Shown here one piece after another: positions 17,748-24,518 of a DNA stretch of 24,518 bases. The translations under genes were made by a program, and so were the position numbers. The stretch comes from an uncultured Clostridia bacterium. GTDB taxonomy: Bacteria; Bacillota; Clostridia; Oscillospirales; Ruminococcaceae. Positions within the stretch are counted from its first letter, which is position 1; each line of letters opens with the position of its first letter. Where the stretch lies: contig CANPZQ010000012.1 in assembly GCA_947588775.1 (NCBI GenBank), forward strand, positions 1 through 24,518, in the 5' to 3' direction. The notes beneath the pieces are model-generated. The model searched no databases. It was not told the origin of the DNA and saw nothing but the letters and a program-made list of their open reading frames with translations.

Positions 17748-17828
17748 GGCGCGGGGACGGAGCGGACGAAAGAGCGAAGCTATGGGGCGGGCGGGTGGGG
17801 CCCGCGAAACCAGCTCCGTCCCCGCGCC
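17748..17828 (+). repeat. Hairpin/G-quadruplex element, copy E
   Basis: A perfect 16-bp stem, GGCGCGGGGACGGAGC (17748-17763) pairing with 17813-17828, around a 49-nt loop. The core GGGGCGGGCGGGTGGGG (17784-17800) has four G-tracts with single-base spacers. It is the shortest copy and lacks the GAAAGCCCG tail seen after A, C and D. Confidence 0.88.
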
Positions 17829-17883
17829 GTCACACAGCACCCCACACCCGCCCAAGCCCCCGAAAAAATTTTGCCCCGCCCTA

Positions 17884-17912
17884 TTGACAGCGCAAGCATT
17901 TAAGGGTAAAAT
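17884..17912 (+). promoter_or_regulatory. Promoter of the transglutaminase-like lipoprotein pair
   Basis: TTGACA (17884-17889), 17-base spacer, TAAAAT (17907-17912), about 80 bases before the first start codon. Confidence 0.8.
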
Positions 17913-17993
17913 ATAGAGTGTCTTATTATGACATGCGGCACTTTAAACCGCAAGAAAAAAGAAATGGTTATCACCCTGAAAGGAACGAAAAGC

Positions 17994-19304
17994 ATGAAAA
18001 AAATTCTCGCACTTATTCTTGCCGCCGCGCTGGCAATGACAATGCTCGCATCGTGCGGCAAACAGATTGACGACGCCCCCGGCGACGGCGGACAGGTCCC
18101 CTCTCTCGACGGCCCCGCGGCGCCCGATAACCCCGACAATCCCGCAAACCCCGATAACCCCGGCGGCGAAACCCCGGACGGCGAAACATGGAACGGCCTC
18201 GACATCGGCTTTGTCGAGGATAACGGCATCCGCTTTATCTGGGACCAGCTCACCGACGACCTAAAAACCGCTACCGCCGAGCTTATGAACGCAATTAAAG
18301 AGGTTCAGCTCTCCTGCGACCTTACCGTCGGAATCCCCGACAATCAGGCCGTGGACTTCTTATCCTTCGTCTATAATTGCTGCATGGATTACCCCTATAT
18401 CGGAACAAGCTTTAACTTCTCCGATACCGACGGCGACGGCCTGCGCGACAGGGTTACTATCCCCTATAACTTCTCCGTCGCGACTACCGAGGCCGACGCC
18501 CAGAACCTCACCGCCGAGCTCAATCAGAAGCTCGATGAAATCGTCGCGACTATCCCCGCCGGCCTCGACGACTGGCACCGCGTACTCTATCTCCACGACT
18601 ATATCGTCTTTAATACCACATACGGCGAAAACGCAAGGCTCCCGTTCACCGCTTACGGAATTATCTGCGAGAATCAGGGAACCTGCCAGGGCTATTCCGA
18701 CGCCCTGCACCTTCTGATGGCGCGCGCCGGCTTTGAATGCACCTATGTAATCGGCTACAGCGACGACGATTCCGCGACCCATAAGTGGAACTATGTGAAG
18801 CTCGACGACGGCCAGTGGTATATCGTCGACCCGACATGGGCCGACCCGTCGGGACAGTCCGACCCCGACTATATCTGCTACGACTACTTCATGATTGACG
18901 ACGAAACCGTTTTAATCGACCACCTCGCGAAGTTCGACGGCCTCTTCCACGAGCCTCCCGTCGCGACATCGATGGACAGATGCTGGCATAAGGTGATGGG
19001 CTACTGGTGCGAAAACTACGACGAAGCCTACGCCGCCGCCGAAAAACAGGCCCGCGAATGCGTCGAAAACGGTAAGAGATATATCTACCTCAGATTCCCC
19101 GACTACGATACCTTCCTCGAAACCCGCCAGAAGCTCACTATGAACGAGTACGGCGGCGAGCTCCGCGATATTTTGGCGAAGGTAAAGGAGGAAACCGGCT
19201 CCGACGTCATCACGAACAGCTATTCGGTTTATCCGAAGCGCGACGACACCAGCCCCAACACCATCATCATCACCCTCAAGTACGAGAGCGATTCCGCCGA
19301 TTAA
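17994..19304 (+). CDS. Transglutaminase-like lipoprotein
   Basis: 436 residues, exported and lipid-anchored: signal peptide with lipobox LASC (Cys21), then an acidic PDNPDNP linker (44-66). A short DTDGDGLRD motif (144-152) resembles calcium-binding thrombospondin-3/dockerin-like loops. The transglutaminase-like domain (about 190-310) keeps the triad: Cys231 in GTCQGYS, His263 in THKWNYV and Asp279 in VDPTWADP. Bacterial proteins of this type are usually envelope-associated cysteine proteases or cross-linking enzymes; the substrate here is unknown. The ATG at 17994 is chosen because it begins the signal peptide and has AAAGGAAC upstream. A paralogue follows after 55 bases, probably in the same operon. 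Confidence 0.87.
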   Translation: MKKILALILAAALAMTMLASCGKQIDDAPGDGGQVPSLDGPAAPDNPDNPANPDNPGGETPDGETWNGLDIGFVEDNGIRFIWDQLTDDLKTATAELMNAIKEVQLSCDLTVGIPDNQAVDFLSFVYNCCMDYPYIGTSFNFSDTDGDGLRDRVTIPYNFSVATTEADAQNLTAELNQKLDEIVATIPAGLDDWHRVLYLHDYIVFNTTYGENARLPFTAYGIICENQGTCQGYSDALHLLMARAGFECTYVIGYSDDDSATHKWNYVKLDDGQWYIVDPTWADPSGQSDPDYICYDYFMIDDETVLIDHLAKFDGLFHEPPVATSMDRCWHKVMGYWCENYDEAYAAAEKQARECVENGKRYIYLRFPDYDTFLETRQKLTMNEYGGELRDILAKVKEETGSDVITNSYSVYPKRDDTSPNTIIITLKYESDSAD

Positions 19305-19359
19305 ATTTTAATCGGGTAAGGCTTTACTATAAGACAGAAATTACCAAGGAGGTCATTGC

Positions 19360-21090
19360 ATGAAATTCAAGCGTTTAGCGGCGCTCGCCACCGCGTTGGT
19401 TCTTTCGGTGACGATGCTTGCCGCATGCGGACAGAAGCCGATTGACGATACGCCGGAGGACCCGTTTGCGACCATCGACCCCACCGAAACGATTGCCCCG
19501 CTTGTGACCGACCCGCCGGCCACCACTCCCATTGAAACGGTGACTACGCCGACCGAGCCGATTACGCTTCCGACGACCGAGGCTCCCGTAACTACCACCG
19601 AGCCGACCACCGCCGCGACGACCGAGGCTCCAAAGACCGAAAAGACCGATAAAAACGACTACACCGTTGAATCGATTTCCCCGACGACGATGTACGCGAC
19701 GATGTCCCTGAACGTCCGCAAAGGCCCCTCCACCGATTTCGGAAAAATCGGCGCGCTCGCCGAGGGCGAGGGCGTTGAAGTTACCGGCCGCGCCTCGACG
19801 GGCTGGTATCAGGTGAACTATAAGGGCTCCACGGGATATGTCAGCAACGTTTATATGACTTCCGAGCAGCCGTCCGGCTCCAAGAATCCCTCTAAGCCCT
19901 CCTCGGGCGACGGCGATTCCGAAACTATCGACGAGGGCGGCGACAGCGGCTCCGAGGACATCGACGAAGGCGGCTCAAAGCCTTCCGGCGGAAACACCGC
20001 TCCCACCGCGGGAACAGTTACGACCGGAAGCTGGGTAAAGGATAACGGCGTTGAATATATGTACAGCCTCTTCACTCAGGACAGATACAAGCAGGCCCTT
20101 AACAAGCTCGGCGAAGCGGTTCAGAACCTCCGCGACACCGTAGATTTGGGCGACTATCTCTCGAGCTCGGAGTGCAAGGACATCGCCTCCAATATCGCGC
20201 AGGTCGTCGGCACCGAATACTGCTACTTCGACCAGGTTTACTCCGTTTCGGGAACAACGCTGCTTCTGAAATACTATGTTTCCTCGGCGAGCGAGGCGCA
20301 GAGCATGATGTCCGCGCTCGACAAGAAGGTCGGCAAGATAACGAGCACGGTAAGCGGATATTCCGACTACAACAAGATTAAATACTGCTATGAATGGATA
20401 GCAAAGAACAGCACCTACGGCCACGGCAGCTACCATGCTTCCGCCTACGGCCCCATCGTCGACGGAAAGGGAACCTGCATGGGCTATGCGAAGGCGGGAT
20501 TCCTGCTTCTGGCGAAGGCCGGATTTGACTGCGTTTACTGCGTCGGCGAAAGCGACGGAACCGGCGACACCCATATTTGGGTAAAGACCAAGGTCGACGG
20601 AAAGTGGGTAAATATCGACTTCGGCTGGGCCGACCCGAGCGGAATTTTGACCGACGGCGACTCCTCCTATGTCGACTATGCATACCTCTGCGTGAACGAC
20701 AGCTATATCCGCGAAACCCGCGCGAGCGTTTTCGACCTCTCGCAGTACTACTCGATGCCCTCCGCGACGACCGAGAGCTACGACTGGTTCAGGCGCAACG
20801 GCTACTATATCGAATCCTCGTCCGAGATGGCGAGCGTAATTAAGGCCGCCGCCAAGGACGCCGTAAACAACGCTTCGTCGAGCGACAAATACATCTACGT
20901 CGTGCTTAAGTTCGCCTCCAACGACCTCTTGGAGGAAGCGAGAAGCGAATACGGCAAAAAGACCTTTGGCCCGAAGATTATGGACGCGATTACATCGAAG
21001 TATTCCTACGACACCCGCGTAAAGGGCGACGACGCGAATAACCCCTATCAGTCCACAAGAAAGCTCATCTACAGGTTCGTCAGAAACTGA
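19360..21090 (+). CDS. SH3b plus transglutaminase-like lipoprotein
   Basis: 576 residues, lipid-anchored at Cys23 (lipobox LAAC). After a Thr/Pro/Glu-rich linker (40-98) comes a bacterial SH3 domain (about 104-167; MSLNVRKGPSTDFGKIGAL, GWYQVNYKGSTGYVS), which usually binds peptidoglycan. Next is an acidic Gly/Ser linker with repeated IDEGG, then a domain (220-460) paralogous to the previous gene, with Cys373 (GTCMGYA), His405 (DTHIWV) and Asp420 (NIDFGWADP). The C-terminal region (about 475-576) matches the pattern of the paralogue's tail. An AAGGAGG site lies 7 bases upstream of the ATG. It ends at the terminator at 21103. It probably acts on cell-wall peptides or surface proteins; this is inferred from the SH3 domain. 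Confidence 0.9.
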   Translation: MKFKRLAALATALVLSVTMLAACGQKPIDDTPEDPFATIDPTETIAPLVTDPPATTPIETVTTPTEPITLPTTEAPVTTTEPTTAATTEAPKTEKTDKNDYTVESISPTTMYATMSLNVRKGPSTDFGKIGALAEGEGVEVTGRASTGWYQVNYKGSTGYVSNVYMTSEQPSGSKNPSKPSSGDGDSETIDEGGDSGSEDIDEGGSKPSGGNTAPTAGTVTTGSWVKDNGVEYMYSLFTQDRYKQALNKLGEAVQNLRDTVDLGDYLSSSECKDIASNIAQVVGTEYCYFDQVYSVSGTTLLLKYYVSSASEAQSMMSALDKKVGKITSTVSGYSDYNKIKYCYEWIAKNSTYGHGSYHASAYGPIVDGKGTCMGYAKAGFLLLAKAGFDCVYCVGESDGTGDTHIWVKTKVDGKWVNIDFGWADPSGILTDGDSSYVDYAYLCVNDSYIRETRASVFDLSQYYSMPSATTESYDWFRRNGYYIESSSEMASVIKAAAKDAVNNASSSDKYIYVVLKFASNDLLEEARSEYGKKTFGPKIMDAITSKYSYDTRVKGDDANNPYQSTRKLIYRFVRN

Positions 21091-21102
21091 GCATAAAAAA
21101 TC

Positions 21103-21138
21103 AAAGCCGCCGGCTAAATGCAGCCGACGGCTTTTTTA
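21103..21138. terminator. Bidirectional terminator between convergent genes
   Basis: AAGCCGCCGGCT pairs with AGCCGACGGCTT (one mismatch) around a 6-base loop, with T-runs on the plus strand (21132-21137) and, after a short gap, on the minus strand. It serves both the lipoprotein operon and the nucleotidyltransferase gene. Confidence 0.85.
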
Positions 21139-21150
21139 TGCGCTTATTTC

Positions 21151-22026
21151 TCAAAGCTTTTCGGGGTAAACGCCCTTTGCATGGAGCTCGCGGAGGTTTT
21201 GCTCGGTGTCGGCCTTGTCGGCCTTGTAGGTTATGCCGAACCAGCGGTCGTGGGACGGCTCCGCAAGGACCTCGTAGCCCTCGCCGAGGAACTCGTTCAC
21301 CATCACCGGCAGGAGGCACTCGGCCTTTATTTCCTCCGGCTTGATATTTTTAAGAAAGTCCTCGAAATATTTCGTCATTCGCGGCAGGGTTTTGTCGCTG
21401 AAGCCCCAGAGATTCATTGAAACCTGCGCGTTCGGGTCGACCTCGCCGACGTCGCTTACGATTTTTCCGTCCTTCGGCAAAATTCCGCCGGTTTCCGTAA
21501 CTTTTACAAGCTTTCCGCCAGAAATATCGCAGATTCCCCGGGTAACGCCGCCGTTTTCCGAGACGGTGTTTTTGAGGATATAGGGAACCATCGCTCCGCA
21601 GTGCTCGCCGGTTTTCGGGAGCATTTTCTGCATGATTTCAAAACACTCCGCGCCGTAGTAGTCGTCGGCGTTTACGGTGACGAAGGGTTCGGTCAAAAAT
21701 TCCTTCGCCGCGAGCACCGCGTGGACGGTGCCGAAGGGCTTAACGCGCTCCGGGGGGAGATTGTACCACCCGGGGAGCGAGGAATAGTCCTGGACCGCAT
21801 AGCAGACCTCCGCGCGGCCGGAGATTTTATCGCCGACCTCGCGCTTCACCGTTTCAATCATTTCCTCTTTAAGAATGAATACGACCTTTTCAAAGCCCGC
21901 TTTCAGCGCGTCGTGAATCGAGTATTCCATCAGAAATTCGCCGTTCGGCCCGACGTGGGATATCTGCTTGTCGCCGCCGAAGCGCGAGCCGAGCCCTGCC
22001 GCCAGAACCAAAAGGGTTGCCTTCAT
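21151..22026 (-). CDS. Sugar-phosphate nucleotidyltransferase family protein
   Basis: 291 residues with the NTP-transferase fold: LVLAAGLGSRFGGDKQ (6-21) binds the nucleotide triphosphate, KPFGTVHAVLAA (96-107) and VTVNADDYYG (116-125) hold the base and metal sites. These enzymes make NDP-sugars from sugar-1-phosphate; the precise sugar and base cannot be told. The family resembles glucose-1-phosphate transferases but lacks an obvious acyltransferase repeat. A GGAGGT site precedes the ATG. Its promoter (22061-22089) and a palindrome at the start site suggest individual regulation. It may feed the surface polysaccharide made by the cps-type module, though it is 8 kb away. Confidence 0.85.
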   Translation of the reverse strand: MKATLLVLAAGLGSRFGGDKQISHVGPNGEFLMEYSIHDALKAGFEKVVFILKEEMIETVKREVGDKISGRAEVCYAVQDYSSLPGWYNLPPERVKPFGTVHAVLAAKEFLTEPFVTVNADDYYGAECFEIMQKMLPKTGEHCGAMVPYILKNTVSENGGVTRGICDISGGKLVKVTETGGILPKDGKIVSDVGEVDPNAQVSMNLWGFSDKTLPRMTKYFEDFLKNIKPEEIKAECLLPVMVNEFLGEGYEVLAEPSHDRWFGITYKADKADTEQNLRELHAKGVYPEKL

Positions 22027-22041
22027 AAATATTACCTCCTA

Positions 22042-22060
22042 TAAGTCAATTTCTGACTTA
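22042..22060. promoter_or_regulatory. Operator-like palindrome at the nucleotidyltransferase start site
   Basis: TAAGTCA (22042-22048) and TGACTTA (22054-22060) form perfect 7-base arms with a 5-base gap. They begin immediately after the -10 box, covering the predicted +1, the classical place for a repressor dimer. Confidence 0.55.
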
Positions 22061-22089
22061 AGTATAATGTATATCGAAGAAATTGTCAA
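22061..22089 (-). promoter_or_regulatory. Promoter of the nucleotidyltransferase gene
   Basis: On the minus strand: TTGACA (22084-22089), 17 bases, TATACT (22061-22066). Confidence 0.85.
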
Positions 22090-22115
22090 GGGTTCAGATA
22101 AATCGGGGGCTGCTT

Positions 22116-22592
22116 TTACTGTTCGTCGGGGCCGGCGACATAGGGAGAGTCGTCGGACTGGTAGCGAAGGTTAAGGCCGGGGTCGCGGGCGTTGAGAAAA
22201 TCGGTGACTTTTCTTTCAAACATGTCCGAAACCGCGTGCCAGCCGTTCAGAGAGTATTCAGGCACGAAGCGAATCTGGGCTCCGCTCCCGCGAAGGGTGC
22301 AGAACCAGATTATCTCGCCGTCCTTTTGAAACTCGACGTAAAGATAATTCGGCGCGCCGAAAATCTGCTCCTGAATTTCGGCGGGCTCCGACGTATAGTC
22401 GATGTTTGAGCAAATATCCGCAAGCTCTTTGATTTCATCGGGGTCGGTGATTTCGGCATACCCGGTTTTTTGCTGACTATAGGCGACATAGGCGTAGTCC
22501 GCGCTCCGCAAATCGGAGCCTTTGCCGCAGGAGGTAAACGCCGCCGCCGCAAAGACAATCAGCATAACGATTGAAAGCAGAGATTTTTTCAT
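22116..22592 (-). CDS. Small lipoprotein of unknown function
   Basis: 158 residues. Signal peptide MKKSLLSIVMLIVFAAAAF with lipobox FTSC (Cys22), followed by a soluble domain of mixed strands and helices (about 30-145) with no catalytic motif I can name. The ATG at 22592 is chosen over an upstream in-frame ATG at 22607 because GGGAGG sits 7 bases before it and it starts the signal peptide. It has its own promoter and lies between the nucleotidyltransferase and xylanase genes on the same strand. Confidence 0.75.
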   Translation of the reverse strand: MKKSLLSIVMLIVFAAAAFTSCGKGSDLRSADYAYVAYSQQKTGYAEITDPDEIKELADICSNIDYTSEPAEIQEQIFGAPNYLYVEFQKDGEIIWFCTLRGSGAQIRFVPEYSLNGWHAVSDMFERKVTDFLNARDPGLNLRYQSDDSPYVAGPDEQ

Positions 22593-22649
22593 GATTAGTC
22601 CTCCCAAAATATTTTATTTTGCAAAGCGACAAAACAGCTTCCACAATCT

Positions 22650-22677
22650 ATTATACACTGTTTTCAAAAAGTGTCAA
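22650..22677 (-). promoter_or_regulatory. Promoter of the small lipoprotein gene
   Basis: On the minus strand: TTGACA (22672-22677), 16 bases ending in TG, TATAAT (22650-22655). The extended TG-n-less -10 compensates for the short spacer. CACT/AGTG arms lie inside the spacer. Confidence 0.75.
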
Positions 22678-22701
22678 TAGTTTTTTTGCAAAATCTCTAA
22701 A

Positions 22702-24039
22702 CTACTCCCCTGCTGCGGCGGTTTCGATAACGACCGTCGTAACGCTTTCGGGGCCCATTAAAATGCTCAGGGAATCGTCGGTGTGGGCGATATTTCCGGT
22801 TCTCGCGAGGTTTTCGTTCATGTTTGTGGTATAGCTCTCGGCGTAGGAAATCGCGTCCGCACCGCTGAGCTTAAATTCCTGACCGTACTTCGCGAGGGTG
22901 TGGTTTATCGCGACGACGACGATTTTTCCGTCGCCCTTATATGCCGAAACGCTCACGCCCGAAACGGGGTTTTCCGTCGCGCCTATGCGGACATATTCGG
23001 GGCGGACGAATTTCGAGAAGTGCGCCATCATATAACCGCGCTTCGAGATTGTTCCGTCCTCCTTCATAGGCCCGTAGGAGCGGCGGATATACCACCAGAC
23101 GTATGCCTGCATGTTTCCGGTGACGAGGCCGTCGTGCATATTCACCGCGACCTCAATCGCCTGCGGCCAGACGTCGGCGTCGGTGGAGCTGTCGGGGACG
23201 TAGACCTCGGTCATCCAGAGCTCCTTGCCCGCTCCCTTCTCCTCGAAGAGCGGGTAGGCCATGTCATGCTTCTGCGTACCGTAGAAGTGGGTGCCGAAAA
23301 CGTCGATTTTCGAGAGCGCGTCCTCGTCGTTTAAAATCGCGTTGTAGAAGTCCTTGCGGTACTGGAACGCCTCCGGCGACATAACGCGGCAGTCGATTGC
23401 GTCGGAGTAGTTTTTGATGAAGTCCATAATCTCGTCGGTCGACCACCATGTCCACTCGTCGGCGTAGTCGGGCTCGTTCTGGATTGAAATCGCGTAGAGC
23501 TCTACACCGTTGTCACGCATAAACGTAACGAAGTCGTTGAGGTGGGCGGCGTAGTCCGCATAGCGGTCGTGTTTGAGGCGTTGGGCGTTGGGGTTGCCGT
23601 TGTGGGTGAATTTTTCGCACATGTCGGCGGGCGGGTTCCACGGCGAGGCGAAAATCACCGCACCCTGCTCCTGAGCGTACTTAGCGGTTTCAAGTTCTCT
23701 TTCCCAGTTGTTGCGGTCGGGGTCGACGTGGATTCTCAGAACCGTAAAGCCGAGCTGTCCGTCGCCGTTAAGGAAGGCGGTTTTCCGCTGTTCCTCCGAC
23801 AAATCCTCAATCCAGCCGGGGTAATTTATTCCCCCGAACCCGCGGATGGTCTGATGGGTTTCCGAGGCGTTGATTTCCGCCGAAAGAACGGTATCCGCCC
23901 CCGAGAGGTCGGGGGTGAAGATTTCCTCGTTGGCGCGCTGCTCCATTCGCTTTTGTTCCTCGGTTTTCCCGCAGCCCGCAACCGCCGCCGCCATCGCCGC
24001 CGCGAGAATAACGCATAAAATTTTTCTGAAAGCTGTCAT
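22702..24039 (-). CDS. xynC: GH30 subfamily 8 glucuronoxylanase, lipid-anchored
   Basis: 445 residues. GH30_8 enzymes cut the xylan backbone next to 4-O-methylglucuronate side chains. Seen: signal peptide with lipobox VAGC (Cys23), a (beta/alpha)8 catalytic domain (about 60-345) and a side beta-domain (about 346-440). Acid/base Glu189 lies in SIQNEPDY, nucleophile Glu278 in ELWMTEVY. The glucuronate-binding Arg region YIRRSYGPMKEDG (317-329) and ISKRGYMMAHFSKFVRP (331-347) strongly resemble, from memory, Bacillus subtilis XynC. The ATG at 24039 is chosen because of AGGAGGTG 6 bases upstream and the signal peptide. B. subtilis XynC is secreted freely; here the enzyme is expected to stay on the cell surface. 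Confidence 0.93.
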   Translation of the reverse strand: MTAFRKILCVILAAAMAAAVAGCGKTEEQKRMEQRANEEIFTPDLSGADTVLSAEINASETHQTIRGFGGINYPGWIEDLSEEQRKTAFLNGDGQLGFTVLRIHVDPDRNNWERELETAKYAQEQGAVIFASPWNPPADMCEKFTHNGNPNAQRLKHDRYADYAAHLNDFVTFMRDNGVELYAISIQNEPDYADEWTWWSTDEIMDFIKNYSDAIDCRVMSPEAFQYRKDFYNAILNDEDALSKIDVFGTHFYGTQKHDMAYPLFEEKGAGKELWMTEVYVPDSSTDADVWPQAIEVAVNMHDGLVTGNMQAYVWWYIRRSYGPMKEDGTISKRGYMMAHFSKFVRPEYVRIGATENPVSGVSVSAYKGDGKIVVVAINHTLAKYGQEFKLSGADAISYAESYTTNMNENLARTGNIAHTDDSLSILMGPESVTTVVIETAAAGE

Positions 24040-24067
24040 ATCGGCACCTCCTGAATGAATTAAGGAT

Positions 24068-24096
24068 ATTTTAGCATGGATTGGGAGAAAAAGCAA
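24068..24096 (-). promoter_or_regulatory. Promoter of the glucuronoxylanase gene
   Basis: On the minus strand: TTGCTT (24091-24096), 17 bases, TAAAAT (24068-24073). The -35 box lies in the T-rich tail of the preceding terminator. Confidence 0.6.
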
Positions 24097-24118
24097 GCCC
24101 CGCGGGGGCAGCGGGGCT
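24087..24118 (-). terminator. Terminator upstream of the glucuronoxylanase gene
   Basis: On the minus strand, AGCCCCGC pairs with GCGGGGCT around a 7-base loop, followed by TTGCTTTTT. It should stop transcription arriving from the RidA-like gene. Confidence 0.7.
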
Positions 24119-24194
24119 GATAATTTATCTGTCAATATATTCGCCGTCCGAAAATCCGTCGCGGCGGAGATTGGATACTAAGGAAGCGAGGGAA

Positions 24195-24223
24195 CCGCTT
24201 TGTTTTTCCGCCCGGCAAAGCGG
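24195..24223. repeat. Inverted repeat after the RidA-like gene
   Basis: CCGCTTTG (24195-24202) and CAAAGCGG (24216-24223) form perfect arms around a 13-base loop. It lacks a T-run on the minus strand, so it is only a possible transcript 3' end structure. Confidence 0.45.
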
Positions 24224-24246
24224 ATACTTTCCGCTCCCCCTCCCCC

Positions 24247-24518
24247 CTATCCCCTCCCCGCCACAGCCTCAATCTCGACCGACGCGCCTTTCGGGAGGGC
24301 GGATACTTCTACGCAGCTTCTTGCGGGTTTGAGGGGGAAATATTTTTCATAAACGGCGTTGAAGGCGGCGAAGTCGCCCATGTTTCTCAGAAAGCAGGTC
24401 GTTTTTACGACTTTGTCAAGGCTGCTGCCGGCCGCTTCGAGGACGGCCGCCGGATATGGGCTCTTGTTTTCTATGAGGTCGTGATGGAAAAGCGCGACGA
24501 CAACGCATATCTCATAAC
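24247..24518 (-). CDS. RidA (YjgF/UK114) family protein, N-terminal part off the window
   Basis: Ninety codons are visible and the frame runs off the end. The last ~65 residues are clearly RidA: AVLEAAGSSLDKVVKTTCFL, DFAAFNAVYEKYF, the active-site Arg in PARSCVEVSALPKG and the Glu in VEIEAVA. RidA enzymes hydrolyse reactive enamine/imine intermediates made by PLP enzymes. Just before AVLEAAG the sequence is FHHDLIENKSPYPA, which does not match the usual EEQTRQVLENLKAVL region, so this stretch is diverged, inserted or affected by a sequence error. The gene precedes the terminator at 24087. Confidence 0.8.
   Translation of the reverse strand, partial: YEICVVVALFHHDLIENKSPYPAAVLEAAGSSLDKVVKTTCFLRNMGDFAAFNAVYEKYFPLKPARSCVEVSALPKGASVEIEAVAGRG

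Noticed and set aside
7493..17828. CRISPR array or tandem repeat interpretation of the repeated stems
   Set aside because: Copies are kilobases apart or irregularly placed, in both orientations, with no spacers and no cas genes.

Overview
The window looks like chromosomal DNA from a GC-rich, low-oxygen member of the Clostridia (Oscillospirales/Ruminococcaceae-like). The reasons are a pyruvate:ferredoxin oxidoreductase, SpoVG, LexA, a NPKTG-type sortase substrate, a Cps-type tyrosine kinase/phosphatase module, Thr-rich lipoproteins, strong AGGAGG ribosome binding sites and clear TTGACA-N17-TATAAT promoters. No rRNA, tRNA, CRISPR array or transposase gene was seen.

Layout. (1) Bases 1-3670 are an AT-rich accessory island: the end of a type I restriction specificity subunit (HsdS), a 63-residue orphan, and a 659-residue protein with a possible degenerate PIN-like domain, a coiled coil and a C-terminal membrane anchor. 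(2) 3797-7345 (minus) is a full PFOR with its own promoter. (3) 7447-8100 is gene-free, GC-rich DNA packed with palindromic repeats. (4) 8104-8735 (minus) is a frameshifted XRE-family regulator. (5) 8981-13612 (plus) is a cell-surface polysaccharide control module: CpsB-like phosphatase, abundant NPKTG surface protein, CpsC-like adaptor with a (Gly-Tyr)7 tail, CpsD-like tyrosine kinase and a LytR-CpsA-Psr glycopolymer transferase. (6) 14005-17411 holds a Nudix hydrolase, SpoVG, a MurC-type ligase and LexA. (7) 17994-21090 holds two tandem transglutaminase-like lipoproteins. (8) 21151-24039 (minus) holds a nucleotidyltransferase, an orphan lipoprotein and a GH30 subfamily 8 glucuronoxylanase. 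(9) The 3' part of a RidA-family gene runs off the end.

The most striking signal is not a protein. Five intergenic copies of an 81-88 bp element (7493, 7877, 13761, 14534, 17748) each consist of a perfect 16-18 bp stem around a 49-52 nt loop. The middle of the stem differs in every copy, yet both arms always change together. The loop always carries a run of four or more GGG tracts separated by single bases, which is an ideal G-quadruplex motif. Four copies form two facing pairs, one of which brackets the Nudix gene. A second palindrome family of about 60 bp (7621, 7766, 16664) also shows paired changes in its outer stem. I recognise neither family; they are the best candidate here for something undescribed.
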